DNA from: Bacteroidetes bacterium GWB2_32_14
GTDB taxonomy: Bacteria; Bacteroidota; Bacteroidia; Bacteroidales; UBA12077
NCBI GenBank assembly: GCA_001768235.1
Contig: MENK01000027.1
Span: 1-64,000 of the forward strand
Length of the DNA: 64,000 bases
Direction: 5' to 3'
The position numbers and the translations under genes were made by a program. This document shows, one piece after another, positions 8,332 through 18,452 of this stretch. How positions within the stretch are numbered: position 1 is the stretch's first letter; each line of letters opens with the position of its first letter. The notes under the pieces are model-generated. The model did no database searches. It was not told where the DNA came from and saw nothing but the letters and a program-made list of their open reading frames with translations.

Positions 8332-11115
8332 ATGGAATACAATTTTAAGGATATCGAGAAAAAATGGCAGGAATACTGGTCTGTAAACAAGTCCTTTGAA
8401 ACAACAATCAACAAAGAAAAACCTAAGTACTATGTTCTCGATATGTTCCCCTATCCTTCAGGAGCCGGACTTCATGTTGGCCACCCACTGGGATATATTG
8501 CAACGGATATTTATTCACGCTTTAAACGATTGCAAGGATTTAACGTGCTCCACCCGATGGGATACGATGCCTTTGGCTTACCCGCAGAACAATATGCCAT
8601 TCAAACAGGGCAGCATCCGGCAATTACAACCGATATTAACATCAAACGATATAAAGAACAACTTAATAAAATTGGGTTTTCCTATGACTGGAGCAGAGAA
8701 TTCAGAACCTGCGACCCGGAATATTACAAATGGACACAGCGTGTTTTTATTGAACTCTTTGAACATTGGTACAATACCGATACAAAGAAAGCCGAACCCA
8801 TATCAAATCTTGTAAAAGAATTTGAAATAAACGGGAATAAACAAGTCCATGCTGCTTGTAACGAAACACGAATATTCACATCATCTGAATGGAATACTAA
8901 AACCGATGATGAGAAACAAACCATATTACTTAACTATCGATTAGCATATTTGGCAGACACTATGGTAAACTGGTGTCCCAAATTAGGTACAGTATTAGCC
9001 AACGATGAGGTAAAAGATGGATTTTCTGTTCGCGGGGGACATCCTGTTGAACAAAAAAAAATGAAACAATGGTCGTTGAGAATTTCTGCTTATGCTGAAA
9101 GATTACTGAATGGTTTGGATACTATTGATTGGTCAGAATCAATAAAAGAAGTTCAGAAAAACTGGATTGGCCGCTCCGAAGGTGCTGAAATGTTATTCCC
9201 TGTAAAAGGAAAAGATTTTTCAATCGAAATATTTACCACGCGTCCAGATACAACCTGGGGTGTTAGCTTTATGGTATTAGCTCCTGAAAACGAATTAGTA
9301 GATAAAATCACGACATCAGAATACAAAAAAGCTGTTAAAGATTATATCTCCGAAACAAAAAAACGCTCCGAAAGAGAACGCATGGCCGATGCAAAATCAG
9401 TAAGTGGCCAATTTACCGGTGCATATGCTGTAAATCCTCTTACAAACCAGGAAATTCCGGTTTATATTAGCGATTATGTTTTAATGGGATACGGAACAGG
9501 AGCTATTATGGCTGTTCCCGGGCACGATAGCCGTGATTTTAAATTCGCCCGCCATTTTAGCTTACCAATCATCCAGGTTGTTGTTAAAGAAGATGAGCAA
9601 GAAAGCAATCCTGCAACATGGAGTGATTCATACGACTCGAAAGAAGGAATAATGATTAATTCCGGTTTCATTAATGGCTTACTTGTTACTGATGCTATTG
9701 AAAAAACCATTCAATACATTGAAGAGAAAGGTATTGGTAACAGAAAAGTAAATTACAGGTTACGGGATGCCATTTTCAGCCGCCAGCGATATTGGGGAGA
9801 GCCATTCCCAATTTATTTTAAAAACGGGTTGCCTTACACGTTGCCTAAAGATAACCTGCCACTGGAATTGCCCGGTGTTGATGCCTTTTTACCAACAGAA
9901 AAAGGCGAGCCTCCTTTAGCCCGGGCTAAAAACTGGAAAACAGCGGATGGGTATCCGCTCGAATTAAGCACTATGCCTGGATTTGCAGGCTCATCAGCTT
10001 ACTATTTGAGATACATGGACCCTAAAAACCCCGATGAGCTCGTTTCAAAAGAATCGAATCAATATTGGAGAAATGTTGATTTATATATCGGGGGAACAGA
10101 ACATGCAACCGGACATTTAATTTATTCCCGTTTCTGGAACAAATTTTTATTTGACATAGGCTGGGTATGCGAAGAAGAACCATTTAAAAAACTCATTAAC
10201 CAGGGAATGATCCAGGGACGTTCAAATTTTGTTTACCGAATTAAAAACACCAATAAATTTGTATCATTAAATCTTAAAAGAGAATATGATACTACCCCTA
10301 TTCACGTTGATGTAAACATTGTTCATAATGATATTTTAGATATTGAAGCATTCAGAAACTGGAATCCCGAATATAAAAATGCAGAGTTTATATTGGAAGA
10401 CGGGAAATACATTTGCGGGCATGCCGTTGAAAAAATGTCAAAATCGTTATACAATGTTGTAAATCCCGACGATGTTATCGAGCAATATGGAGCCGATACA
10501 TTACGTATGTACGAAATGTTCCTGGGCCCTCTAGAAATGTCTAAACCCTGGGATACAAATGGTATTGATGGCGTTCATAAGTTCCTGAAGAAATTCTGGA
10601 AATTATTTCATGACGAATCATTTAATTTCAACATTTCAGAAGAAAAACCTGAAAAAGTAGAATTAAAAGTTTTACATAAAACGATTAAGAAAATACAGGA
10701 AGATATCGAGCGATTTTCATTCAACACATCCGTGAGCGCATTCATGATTTGTGTAAATGAACTAAACGAATTAAAATGCAATAAAAGAAGTATCCTTGAA
10801 AATCTTTTAGTAATACTATCCCCTTTCGCACCTCACATTACAGAAGAATTATGGGTTCTTTGTGGGCACAACGGAAGTATTATAAATGCAAAACTACCTG
10901 TTTTCGATGAATCCTATTTAAAGGAAACAAACTTTGAATATCCTGTTTCATTTAACGGTAAAATGAGATTTAAGCTTGAATTACCATTGGGAATACTCCC
11001 TAAAGATGCCGAAAATGCTGTTTTATCAAACGAAAACAGCCAGAAGTGGCTTGAAGGAAAACAACCTAAAAAAATAATTTTTGTTCCAAATAAAATTATA
11101 AATGTTGTAATTTAA
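8332..11115 (+). CDS. leuS: Leucyl-tRNA synthetase
   Basis: The enzyme charges tRNA-Leu. The 927-residue protein has the class I signature HVGH at residues 48-51 and the KMSKS loop near residue 702. Between them lies the CP1 editing domain ([18 protein letters not shown] and [10 protein letters not shown]). The anticodon-binding domain is at the C-terminus ([12 protein letters not shown]). A stretch before KMSKS (about residues 630-690, around [13 protein letters not shown]) is longer than in Escherichia coli LeuS and is typical of the Bacteroidota form. The ATG at 8332 gives the usual [12 protein letters not shown] start. The YitT-type gene follows after 11 bases. Confidence 0.97.
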   Translation: MEYNFKDIEKKWQEYWSVNKSFETTINKEKPKYYVLDMFPYPSGAGLHVGHPLGYIATDIYSRFKRLQGFNVLHPMGYDAFGLPAEQYAIQTGQHPAITTDINIKRYKEQLNKIGFSYDWSREFRTCDPEYYKWTQRVFIELFEHWYNTDTKKAEPISNLVKEFEINGNKQVHAACNETRIFTSSEWNTKTDDEKQTILLNYRLAYLADTMVNWCPKLGTVLANDEVKDGFSVRGGHPVEQKKMKQWSLRISAYAERLLNGLDTIDWSESIKEVQKNWIGRSEGAEMLFPVKGKDFSIEIFTTRPDTTWGVSFMVLAPENELVDKITTSEYKKAVKDYISETKKRSERERMADAKSVSGQFTGAYAVNPLTNQEIPVYISDYVLMGYGTGAIMAVPGHDSRDFKFARHFSLPIIQVVVKEDEQESNPATWSDSYDSKEGIMINSGFINGLLVTDAIEKTIQYIEEKGIGNRKVNYRLRDAIFSRQRYWGEPFPIYFKNGLPYTLPKDNLPLELPGVDAFLPTEKGEPPLARAKNWKTADGYPLELSTMPGFAGSSAYYLRYMDPKNPDELVSKESNQYWRNVDLYIGGTEHATGHLIYSRFWNKFLFDIGWVCEEEPFKKLINQGMIQGRSNFVYRIKNTNKFVSLNLKREYDTTPIHVDVNIVHNDILDIEAFRNWNPEYKNAEFILEDGKYICGHAVEKMSKSLYNVVNPDDVIEQYGADTLRMYEMFLGPLEMSKPWDTNGIDGVHKFLKKFWKLFHDESFNFNISEEKPEKVELKVLHKTIKKIQEDIERFSFNTSVSAFMICVNELNELKCNKRSILENLLVILSPFAPHITEELWVLCGHNGSIINAKLPVFDESYLKETNFEYPVSFNGKMRFKLELPLGILPKDAENAVLSNENSQKWLEGKQPKKIIFVPNKIINVVI

Positions 11116-11126
11116 TTTTTACTACC

Positions 11127-11984
11127 ATGGATGCAAAAGTTTTGAAAAACATTAAAGCTTACATCATAATAACTCTTGGCCTTTTTATAAATGCCTTAGG
11201 CTGGACAGCCTTTTTAATACCGGCAGAAATAACGGGCGGGGGAATTACAGGTGTTGCAACATTAATTTTTTATGCAACAAAATTCCCGATTGGAATATCC
11301 TATCTTGCCATAAATGCAGTCTTAATCCTATCAAGCATTAAAATGCTCGGGAAAGGATTTGGCATAAAAACAATTTTCGCTACAACTGTCTTATCTGTAT
11401 TTCTTTCTGTACTGCAGGGAATAATTAAAGAGCCTATTGTAACAGAAAATTTCATGTCGGCTGTAATTGGAGGTATCCTGGCCGGAGTTGGTGTAGGTAT
11501 CGTTTTTAGCCAGGGAGGAAGTACCGGAGGCACAGATATCATTGCCATGATGATTAATAAGTACAGGGAAATAAGTCCGGGCAGAGTTATTCTTTATGCC
11601 GATGTTATTATCATTTCATCATCATTTCTCATTTTCAAATCACTTGAAAAAATCGTTTATGGATACGTTGCCATGGCAATTACTGCTTATACAATTGATT
11701 TGGTTCTTACCGGGACAAAACGAACTGTACAAATGTTTATCTTTTCTAAAGAACATGAAAAAATTGCAGAACGGGTTGCTAATGATGTGAAACGGGGAAT
11801 TACCGTTCTCGATGGAAAAGGTTGGTACACGAAAGCCGATTCAAAAATACTTTTAATCCTGGTTAAAAAACAGGAATCGCACGATATCCTTAGAATAATT
11901 AAAGAAATTGACCCTAGCGCATTTGTTTCTGTAAACAATGTTATGGGTGTTTATGGGCGAGGTTTTGACAGGATAAAATCATAA
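11127..11984 (+). CDS. YitT-family membrane protein (DUF161 plus DUF2179)
   Basis: The 285-residue protein has five to six membrane segments in the first 190 residues with the family features FLIPAEITGGGITGVA and FSQGGSTGGTDIIAMMI. A soluble C-terminal DUF2179 domain (about residues 215-275, GITVLDGKGWYTK) resembles a ligand-binding regulatory fold. YitT proteins are inner-membrane proteins thought to be transporters, but the substrate is unknown. It lies 11 bases behind leuS and is probably read through from it. Confidence 0.9.
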   Translation: MDAKVLKNIKAYIIITLGLFINALGWTAFLIPAEITGGGITGVATLIFYATKFPIGISYLAINAVLILSSIKMLGKGFGIKTIFATTVLSVFLSVLQGIIKEPIVTENFMSAVIGGILAGVGVGIVFSQGGSTGGTDIIAMMINKYREISPGRVILYADVIIISSSFLIFKSLEKIVYGYVAMAITAYTIDLVLTGTKRTVQMFIFSKEHEKIAERVANDVKRGITVLDGKGWYTKADSKILLILVKKQESHDILRIIKEIDPSAFVSVNNVMGVYGRGFDRIKS

Positions 11985-12037
11985 GTTGTTGACTTTTATA
12001 ATTTTAATTTTTACTTTTGGTGCAAAATACTGGAAAC

Positions 12038-13291
12038 ATGAACATTAAAAAAATAATAATAACGGGCATTGTTCTACTAAGTATTATATTAATAAGTTTT
12101 ATTAAACCAAATACAAATAATTTAAATCCTAAAAACAGGGATATTTTTGCAACAGATATTGATGAAAATATTATATACAGCAATATCCAAAAAGAATTTG
12201 GAATAACCCTGGATTCTTTTTACGTAGTACAAAACCGGATAAAAAGAAATCAAAACCTGGCATTCATTCTCTCAGAAACAGGACTCAATGACTCGATCGT
12301 TAATATAGCCACGTTGAATTCAGCTTCTGTTTTTAATATTCGTAATATTCAGTTGGGAAATCAATACAACTTGTACTTCACGAGAGACAAAGACAGCACG
12401 TTAAAATATTTTGTGTATAAACACAGCCCCACGGAGTATTTAAAAATAGACCTTAATAAGAAACCTCAGGCTTGTAAGGGAGAAAAACAAATCATTACAA
12501 ACGTGAAAACAAGTACAGGAACAATATCGACATCATTATGGAATACCATGATTGAAAACAATATTGATCCCGTGATGGCTATAAGGCTTTCAGAGATTTA
12601 TGCATGGACAGTAGATTTTTTTGGACTCGACAGAGGCGACCACTTTAAAGTAATCTATGAAGAACAATTTGTTGACAGTATTCCTATAGGCATTGGAAGA
12701 ATATTTGCTGCAAATTTTACCCATAAGGGAGAAGAATTGTTTGCCTTCGAATACGAACAAAACGGGGTTTTAAGTTATTATGACGAAAATGGGAAAAGCC
12801 TGAGACGCCAGTTTTTAAAAGCACCCTTACGATTTTCTCATATAAGTTCAAAATTCTCAAAAAGCAGGATGCATCCTATATTAAAAATCAGGAGGCCTCA
12901 CTCGGGAGTTGATTATTCTGCACCAACAGGTACTCCTGTATATACTATTGGCGATGGAACAGTAATTGATAAAGGTTATACCAAATCGGCCGGGAATTAT
13001 ATTAAAATAAGGCATAACAGTGTTTACACATCGGGATACAACCACTTATCCAGGTATTCAAATGGTATTAAAATCGGACAAAGAGTAAACCAGGGACAAA
13101 TCATTGGTTATGTCGGAAGTACCGGATACGCTACAGGGCCTCATTTAGATTTTAGAGTATGGATGAATGGGCAGGCTATTGATCCATTAAAAATTAAGGC
13201 CCCACCAATTGAACCAATAAAAGAAGAAAATCTGCCAACCTACCAGGCATCTATAAATCAGGTTAAACAAGAACTCCGGGCATTAAATTAA
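12038..13291 (+). CDS. M23-family peptidase-like protein (LytM fold)
   Basis: LytM/M23 proteins cut peptidoglycan peptides or activate amidases in the periplasm. The ORF track starts at a TTG (12017); I prefer the ATG at 12038, which gives a clean membrane anchor (MNIKKIIITGIVLLSIILIS). A long N-terminal region of about 260 residues precedes the C-terminal M23 domain. That domain has the zinc motif HSGVD, the catalytic-type YNHLS and GPHLDF near the end. The second histidine of the usual HxH motif is Asp here, which may change or abolish metal binding. I cannot say whether it is an active enzyme or an activator. Confidence 0.88.
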   Translation: MNIKKIIITGIVLLSIILISFIKPNTNNLNPKNRDIFATDIDENIIYSNIQKEFGITLDSFYVVQNRIKRNQNLAFILSETGLNDSIVNIATLNSASVFNIRNIQLGNQYNLYFTRDKDSTLKYFVYKHSPTEYLKIDLNKKPQACKGEKQIITNVKTSTGTISTSLWNTMIENNIDPVMAIRLSEIYAWTVDFFGLDRGDHFKVIYEEQFVDSIPIGIGRIFAANFTHKGEELFAFEYEQNGVLSYYDENGKSLRRQFLKAPLRFSHISSKFSKSRMHPILKIRRPHSGVDYSAPTGTPVYTIGDGTVIDKGYTKSAGNYIKIRHNSVYTSGYNHLSRYSNGIKIGQRVNQGQIIGYVGSTGYATGPHLDFRVWMNGQAIDPLKIKAPPIEPIKEENLPTYQASINQVKQELRALN

Positions 13292-13320
13292 ATACATTTT
13301 AAAATATTGAATACATTTCT

Positions 13321-13362
13321 TAAAACATTCATTTTAAACACTTGTTTAAAATGAATGTTTTA
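13321..13362. promoter_or_regulatory. 42-bp perfect palindrome, likely operator of the adjacent TetR gene
   Basis: TAAAACATTCATTTTAAAC (13321-13339) and its exact reverse complement (13344-13362) flank a 4-base centre. The site ends 33 bases before the tetR ATG. A promoter-like pair CTTG (13341-13344) and TATCTTGC (13364-13371), 19 bases apart, overlaps its right half. That fits auto-repression by a dimeric TetR protein. A terminator of the upstream gene is the alternative, but the stem is AT-rich and no long T run follows. Confidence 0.65.
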
Positions 13363-13395
13363 TTTATCTTGCAATAAAATTTATTGTCAGGAAAC

Positions 13396-13989
13396 ATGAA
13401 TACCCAGGAAAAAATTATTGAATCTGCAACTGTTTTATTTCTTGAAAAAGGCTTCGACAGAACCAGTGTAAGGGAAATTGCATCAAAAGCCAATATAAAT
13501 ATTTCTTTAATGAATTATTACTTCCGAAGCAAAGAAATTTTATTTGAAACCATAATAGATTTATTAATAGGCAAAGCAGCAGCATCGTTAAAAGATATTT
13601 TAGATGCGGAAATTGATTTAAACGAAAAAATAAGCCAATATACAGGCAAATATATTGATATGCTTATAAGAAACCCTTTACTGGTATCATTTGTCCTGGC
13701 AGTATTAAACCGTAATCCGGAGAAACTCATAAAATTAAAAGTTACCGACAATTTATACACGACCAAAAAATTCTCACAACAACTTAATAACGAGTACTTA
13801 AAAGGGAATATAAAAAAAGTTGATCCTGAACAATTTTACCTGAACATGTTATCATTAATTTCATTTCCCTTCGCGATGAAACATTTAATTATCGAAAAAA
13901 ATCAATTTTCACAAGAAGAATTTGACAGGTTTATAACAGAACGCAAAGAAATTATATACAACACTTTAATTTCATATTTAAAACCTTAG
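13396..13989 (+). CDS. TetR-family transcriptional regulator
   Basis: The track begins at a TTG (13384). The ATG at 13396 gives MNTQEKIIESATVLFLEKGFDRTSVREIASKA, a textbook TetR start, so I use it (198 residues). The N-terminal helix-turn-helix (TSVREIASKANINISLMNYYFRSKE) binds DNA. The C-terminal part (about residues 60-190) is the variable ligand and dimer domain. A 42-bp perfect palindrome directly upstream is the probable operator. The lipoprotein gene 21 bases downstream is probably co-transcribed and regulated with it. The ligand is unknown. Confidence 0.92.
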   Translation: MNTQEKIIESATVLFLEKGFDRTSVREIASKANINISLMNYYFRSKEILFETIIDLLIGKAAASLKDILDAEIDLNEKISQYTGKYIDMLIRNPLLVSFVLAVLNRNPEKLIKLKVTDNLYTTKKFSQQLNNEYLKGNIKKVDPEQFYLNMLSLISFPFAMKHLIIEKNQFSQEEFDRFITERKEIIYNTLISYLKP

Positions 13990-14010
13990 TATTAACCAAA
14001 TACATTTGTT

Positions 14011-14736
14011 ATGAAACAAAAAATTTATCAAAAAAAGAATCTGAAATTATACGCCTTAATTATTATAATTTCAGCTACAGGATTAATGACATCTTGCTCA
14101 CCTGAATACATTCCGAATATGGTAAACACACCTGTTTTTAGCAATAAAGGAGAGTTTCAGGCAACAGTAGCTACCGGAACCAGCAACTTTGATGCTCAGC
14201 TTGGCTATGCTATAACCGATAATATTGCTATAATAGCTAATGGAAGCTTTGCCGATCAGACTAACGATACAACCGACGAATTTCACAAACATACAATTAT
14301 TGAAGGCGGAGTCGGCTATTACAAAAAACTTGCAAATTCAGGAAGAATCGAAGTCTTTGGAGGTTATGGAATGGGAAAAATAAAAACTTATGAAGAAAAT
14401 GACTTGTTTGATGATGATTATACAGATATAAGTTTTAATAGAATATTCATACAGCCTGGAGTTGGCGCTGTTACCGATATATTTGACGGAAGTTTTGCCA
14501 CAAGAGTCGCCTTTGTACAAATGATACCTTCATCAACGTCTAATTTTGAAGAATCGTGGCATATGTTTGTAGAACCTGTTATTACGGCAAAAATAGGATA
14601 CCGGTATGCCAAAGCTGTTATTCAGATTGGGTATTCTTTTCCTGTAAATGAAGAAAGTATTGATTATAACACCCAGGGCTTAATATTTAATTTCGGTTTA
14701 ACTATAAATATCGGAAGAGATTATTTAAATCTATAA
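14011..14736 (+). CDS. Outer-membrane lipoprotein, beta-rich, partner of the TetR gene
   Basis: The 241-residue protein has a lipoprotein signal ending in the lipobox LMTSC (Cys near residue 29). The mature part is rich in alternating hydrophobic strands with Gly and aromatic residues (GEFQATVATGTSNFDAQLGY, and AKAVIQIGYSFPVN). It ends in LTINIGRDYLNL. That pattern suggests a small beta barrel or a surface-facing beta-sandwich. I do not recognise a named family. It lies 21 bases behind the TetR gene and overlaps the convergent purN end by six bases. It may be the output gene of that regulator. Confidence 0.75.
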   Translation: MKQKIYQKKNLKLYALIIIISATGLMTSCSPEYIPNMVNTPVFSNKGEFQATVATGTSNFDAQLGYAITDNIAIIANGSFADQTNDTTDEFHKHTIIEGGVGYYKKLANSGRIEVFGGYGMGKIKTYEENDLFDDDYTDISFNRIFIQPGVGAVTDIFDGSFATRVAFVQMIPSSTSNFEESWHMFVEPVITAKIGYRYAKAVIQIGYSFPVNEESIDYNTQGLIFNFGLTINIGRDYLNL

Positions 14737-15300
14737 CGAACGAACAACTTTTTCAATAATCTCAGGAAAGTGCGCGTACTCCAGTTCGTGCACTTTTTTT
14801 GCTACATCATCAGGATTATCTGTATTCAGAACTGCGCATCTTGCCTGAAAAATAACCGATCCTTTGTCATATTCATTATTTACATAGTGAATAGTTATTC
14901 CCGATTCCTTTTCCCTATTCGCTACTACAGCCTCATGAACTTTTGAGCCATACATCCCCCTGCCCCCGTATTTTGGTAATAATGCCGGATGTATATTAAT
15001 TATTCTGTCAGGAAAAGCATTGATTAAATATTCGGGTATAAGCCATAAGAACCCTGCTAAAACAATAAGCTGAATGTCATTTTCAATAAGAATTTCCTTT
15101 ATCTTTTGTGTTTGATAAAAGTCCGTTCGTGAAAAAACATGATATTTAATATCATGATTTATTGCACGTTGTATAACATACGCATTTTTATTGTTCGAAA
15201 AAATTAGTGAAACTTCAATGTTTTTTTTCTTTTTAAAATGATTTATGATGTTTTCCGCATTGGTTCCAGAGCCTGAAGCAAATATAGCTAACTTTTTCAT
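14731..15300 (-). CDS. purN: Phosphoribosylglycinamide formyltransferase
   Basis: PurN transfers a formyl group from 10-formyltetrahydrofolate to GAR in de novo purine synthesis. The 189-residue protein carries the N-terminal nucleotide motif FASGSGTNAENI. The catalytic stretch NIHPALLPKYGGRGMYG holds the conserved Asn and His, and SGITIHYVNNEYDKG holds the catalytic Asp. The length and motifs are regular. It is convergent with the lipoprotein gene and divergent from acpP. Confidence 0.96.
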   Translation of the reverse strand: MKKLAIFASGSGTNAENIINHFKKKKNIEVSLIFSNNKNAYVIQRAINHDIKYHVFSRTDFYQTQKIKEILIENDIQLIVLAGFLWLIPEYLINAFPDRIINIHPALLPKYGGRGMYGSKVHEAVVANREKESGITIHYVNNEYDKGSVIFQARCAVLNTDNPDDVAKKVHELEYAHFPEIIEKVVRSL

Positions 15301-15424
15301 ATACTGATATTTAGTTGTATTTTAACCACCCGTTTTAAAGTGATGAAATGAAAATTTTATTACAAAAATGGTTCTTTAAATCCAAAAAAGATTATTTTTG
15401 CTTCGAAAAAAACAAAGAAATATT

Positions 15425-15456
15425 TTTGATTTATAAAAGTAAATTCTATTTCTTTG
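15425..15456 (+). promoter_or_regulatory. Candidate promoter of the acpP operon
   Basis: TTTG (15425-15428) and TTTCTTTG (15449-15456) are 20 bases apart and resemble the Bacteroidota -33/-7 pair. The leader to the acpP ATG is about 40 bases. Pattern match only. Confidence 0.45.
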
Positions 15457-15500
15457 CACAGTTAAAAAATAAATTTAATTATTAATTAAAACTTAAAGTT

Positions 15501-15737
15501 ATGTCTGATACTGCATCAAGAGTAAAAGCAATCATCGTTGATAAATTAGGAGTTGACGAAAATGAAGTTACACCAGAAGCAAGTTTTACTAATGACTTAG
15601 GTGCTGACTCTCTTGACACTGTTGAGTTAATCATGGAATTTGAAAAAGAATTCAATATCTCAATTCCGGATGATCAAGCTGAAAATATCGGCACGGTTGG
15701 TGATGCTATTAAATACATTGAAGAGCACGCTAAGTAA
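15501..15737 (+). CDS. acpP: Acyl carrier protein
   Basis: ACP carries growing acyl chains on a 4'-phosphopantetheine arm in fatty-acid synthesis. The 78-residue acidic protein has the attachment motif [10 protein letters not shown] with Ser37. It is followed 44 bases later by fabF and then rnc, a conserved order in Bacteroidota. Confidence 0.98.
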   Translation: MSDTASRVKAIIVDKLGVDENEVTPEASFTNDLGADSLDTVELIMEFEKEFNISIPDDQAENIGTVGDAIKYIEEHAK

Positions 15738-15781
15738 AACATCTTTAATAACCCCCAAATCTTGTTTTAAATTTATTAATT

Positions 15782-17035
15782 ATGGAATTCAAACGTGTAG
15801 TAATTACTGGCCTTGGAGCAATTACCCCAATCGGCAACAATGTTGAAGAATATTGGAATAATTTAATGAATGGAGTAAGTGGTTTAGACATGATTACTCA
15901 TTTTGATGCTTCAAAATTTAAAACAAGATTTGCTTGTGAGGTTAAAAACTTCGATCCAAATCAACATTTTGATCGAAAAGAAGTGAAGAAACTTGATTTG
16001 TTTGCACAATATGCTTTAGTTGCTGCTGAGCAAGCAATTCAAGATTCAAAACTTGATTTAAACACCATAGATCACGATAAAGCAGGTGTTATATGGGGAT
16101 CGGGAATCGGTGGAATACAAACATTCCTCGAAGAAGTAAGAAGTTATGTAACAGGTGACGGAACCCCACGGTTCAGCCCTTTCTTTATTCCCAAAATGAT
16201 TTCTGATATTGCTTCAGGACATATTTCAATGAAATACCATTTCCGCGGTCCAAATTTCACAACTGTTTCTGCTTGTGCATCATCAACAAACGCATTGATT
16301 GATGCATTTAATTATATCCGCTTAGGAAAAGCAAATATCTTTATCACTGGTGGATCCGAAGCTGCAGTAAATGAAGTAAGTATGGGAGGATTCAACTCCA
16401 TGCAAGCTTTATCAACAAACAACGATAATTATAAAACGGCATCACGTCCATTCTGTAATACCCGCGACGGTTTTGTTATGGGCGAAGGAGCTGCTGCTCT
16501 TATTTTTGAAGAATTAGAACACGCCAAAAAGCGTGGTGCTAAAATATATGCTGAAGTTGCCGGTGGCGGTATGTCTGCCGATGCTTATCACTTAACTGCT
16601 CCACACCCTGAAGGTTTAGGAGCAATGAATGTAATGAAAAATGCACTGGCAGATGCAAATATGAAACCAGAAAATATTGATTATATCAATGTTCATGGTA
16701 CTGCTACTCCACTTGGTGATGTTGCCGAACTAAAAGGAATTAAAGAAGTTTTTGGTGAACATACTTATAAAATGAATATCAGTTCAACAAAATCAATGAC
16801 AGGCCATTTACTTGGAGCCGCAGGCGCTATCGAAACATTAGCTGCCCTTTGTGCTGTTGTTAATGATGTTGTTCCCCCAACAATTAACTTACAGGAAGTT
16901 GATCCCAATATTGATTCTAAACTAAACTTAACACTTCATAAAGCTCAAAAACGTGTCGTTCGTGCTGCATTAAGTAATACTTTTGGTTTTGGCGGGCATA
17001 ATGCTTCTGTTATTGTTAAAAAATATACCGAATAG
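15782..17035 (+). CDS. fabF: 3-oxoacyl-ACP synthase II
   Basis: FabF elongates acyl-ACP with malonyl-ACP. The 417-residue thiolase-fold protein has the catalytic Cys165 in SACASSTNA and the two active-site histidines in NVHGTATPLGD and TKSMTGHLLGAAG. The glycine-rich C-terminal GFGGHNASV is also present. It sits 44 bases after acpP and 5 bases before rnc, so the three genes probably form one operon. Confidence 0.98.
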   Translation: MEFKRVVITGLGAITPIGNNVEEYWNNLMNGVSGLDMITHFDASKFKTRFACEVKNFDPNQHFDRKEVKKLDLFAQYALVAAEQAIQDSKLDLNTIDHDKAGVIWGSGIGGIQTFLEEVRSYVTGDGTPRFSPFFIPKMISDIASGHISMKYHFRGPNFTTVSACASSTNALIDAFNYIRLGKANIFITGGSEAAVNEVSMGGFNSMQALSTNNDNYKTASRPFCNTRDGFVMGEGAAALIFEELEHAKKRGAKIYAEVAGGGMSADAYHLTAPHPEGLGAMNVMKNALADANMKPENIDYINVHGTATPLGDVAELKGIKEVFGEHTYKMNISSTKSMTGHLLGAAGAIETLAALCAVVNDVVPPTINLQEVDPNIDSKLNLTLHKAQKRVVRAALSNTFGFGGHNASVIVKKYTE

Positions 17036-17040
17036 TTTTA

Positions 17041-17766
17041 GTGTTTAAGCATATACCTCCCGTTAAATATTATTTCTCAAGGAATAAAGAATTTCTTAGG
17101 CAGATTTATCGGTTAACGGGATTTTATCCGCGTAATATTTCGATATTTAAAATTGCATTTACACATAAATCCGCATCTATTCAGTTCGATAACGATAAAT
17201 ACATCAATAACGAACGGTTGGAATATTTAGGCGATGCAATACTTGCTGCAGTTATTGCAGATTACCTCTTTTCGTATTTCCCTTTTAAGAAAGAAGGATT
17301 TCTTACAAAAATGCGAGCCCGCATTGTTAGCAGGGAGCAACTCAATGAAATTGCCTTAAAACTTGGTTTCCAGCAATTGGTCGTTTCTCAAATGAAAATA
17401 AACGGCACAAAGAATATTTACGGGAATGCTTTTGAAGCCCTAATCGGAGCAATATATATTGATAAAGGCTATAAAAAAACAAAGAAATTTATTATTTCAA
17501 GAATCATCAAAAAGCACATCAATATTAATGATCTCATTCTTGTTGATTCCGATTATAAAAGCCAGCTAATCGAGTTTGCCCAGAAAAACAAGCTTGAGAT
17601 TCAATTTGATGATTCAGAAGCCGATATTACTGAACAAAACTCCCCAACCTTTATTTCGAAAGTCATTTTAAACGGGCAAATTTTAGGTACAGGAACCGGG
17701 ACATCTAAGAAAGAAGCTCAACAAAATGCTTCAAGAGAAGCATTAGGCAAAGTACTCGACATTTAA
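17041..17766 (+). CDS. rnc: Ribonuclease III
   Basis: RNase III cuts double-stranded RNA in rRNA and mRNA processing. The 241-residue protein has the signature NERLEYLGDAIL at about residues 60-71, with the second acidic cluster in NAFEALIGAIYIDKGY. A C-terminal double-stranded RNA-binding domain ends in TSKKEAQQNASREAL. The start is a GTG at 17041, five bases after the fabF stop. No in-frame ATG gives a full nuclease domain. Confidence 0.96.
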   Translation: MFKHIPPVKYYFSRNKEFLRQIYRLTGFYPRNISIFKIAFTHKSASIQFDNDKYINNERLEYLGDAILAAVIADYLFSYFPFKKEGFLTKMRARIVSREQLNEIALKLGFQQLVVSQMKINGTKNIYGNAFEALIGAIYIDKGYKKTKKFIISRIIKKHININDLILVDSDYKSQLIEFAQKNKLEIQFDDSEADITEQNSPTFISKVILNGQILGTGTGTSKKEAQQNASREALGKVLDI

Positions 17767-17828
17767 TCAAAAAAATCGCCTGTAAATCACATCCTTTTTT
17801 TATATTCGCATAACTAATTCTGACTGTT

Positions 17829-18254
17829 TTGAAAAAGAAAGTTCATAAATTAATTTTTGAACCGGAAACCGGTTTTAAGCTGATTGGAATTTCTTCGCAC
17901 GAAAATGATTATCGCTTAAGCTGGGCCCTGAATAAATATTTAGGTTATAATTTCAGCAAATCAGAGAATCTTCTTATTCAGAAACCAAAACACAATATTG
18001 AACAATCTTTTTCTGTATATATCTACAACGATGAAGAAACATTCCTTCAATATCAATTAATAGCCAACAATTCTGAAAATGGATTTCTAATCCCCGAATT
18101 AAAAAACATTGATTTTTTTCTAAAGATTTCGGGAGAATATTCCGATTCAATAATCAATAAAATTGTTACTAAACTTAAAAAAATAGAGATTATAAACACT
18201 GCTTTTAACCTCGAAAATTTATCGGAACGAAACAAAAAAGTTTTTACCTTCTGA
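17829..18254 (+). CDS. IPExxxVDY-family protein
   Basis: This is a small soluble protein of 141 residues with the signature LIPELKNIDFFLKI that defines the Bacteroidota IPExxxVDY family. Its function is not known. No signal peptide or membrane segment is present. The start appears to be a TTG at 17829 (MKKKVHKLIFEPETGF); no upstream ATG is in frame. It follows rnc by 62 bases. It is probably the last gene of the acpP-fabF-rnc transcript or has its own weak promoter. Confidence 0.85.
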   Translation: MKKKVHKLIFEPETGFKLIGISSHENDYRLSWALNKYLGYNFSKSENLLIQKPKHNIEQSFSVYIYNDEETFLQYQLIANNSENGFLIPELKNIDFFLKISGEYSDSIINKIVTKLKKIEIINTAFNLENLSERNKKVFTF

Positions 18255-18452
18255 TTATAAAAAGAGAAAGAGAGACTAAAAAATCTCTCTTACCCAAACC
18301 CTAAAACTTAAAAAACCCTAATTTGACAATTTCCCTTGCATTTTTATTGTCATTACAAAAGTATCATAAGCAATGGTTAAGTTAATTAAACCTATGTTAA
18401 ATATTGTTAAATAATTCATTTTGAACGGTTCTAGTAATATATTTGTAAAGCC

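Noticed and set aside
12017-12037. TTG start of the M23 gene
   Set aside because: An ATG seven codons later gives a better membrane anchor.
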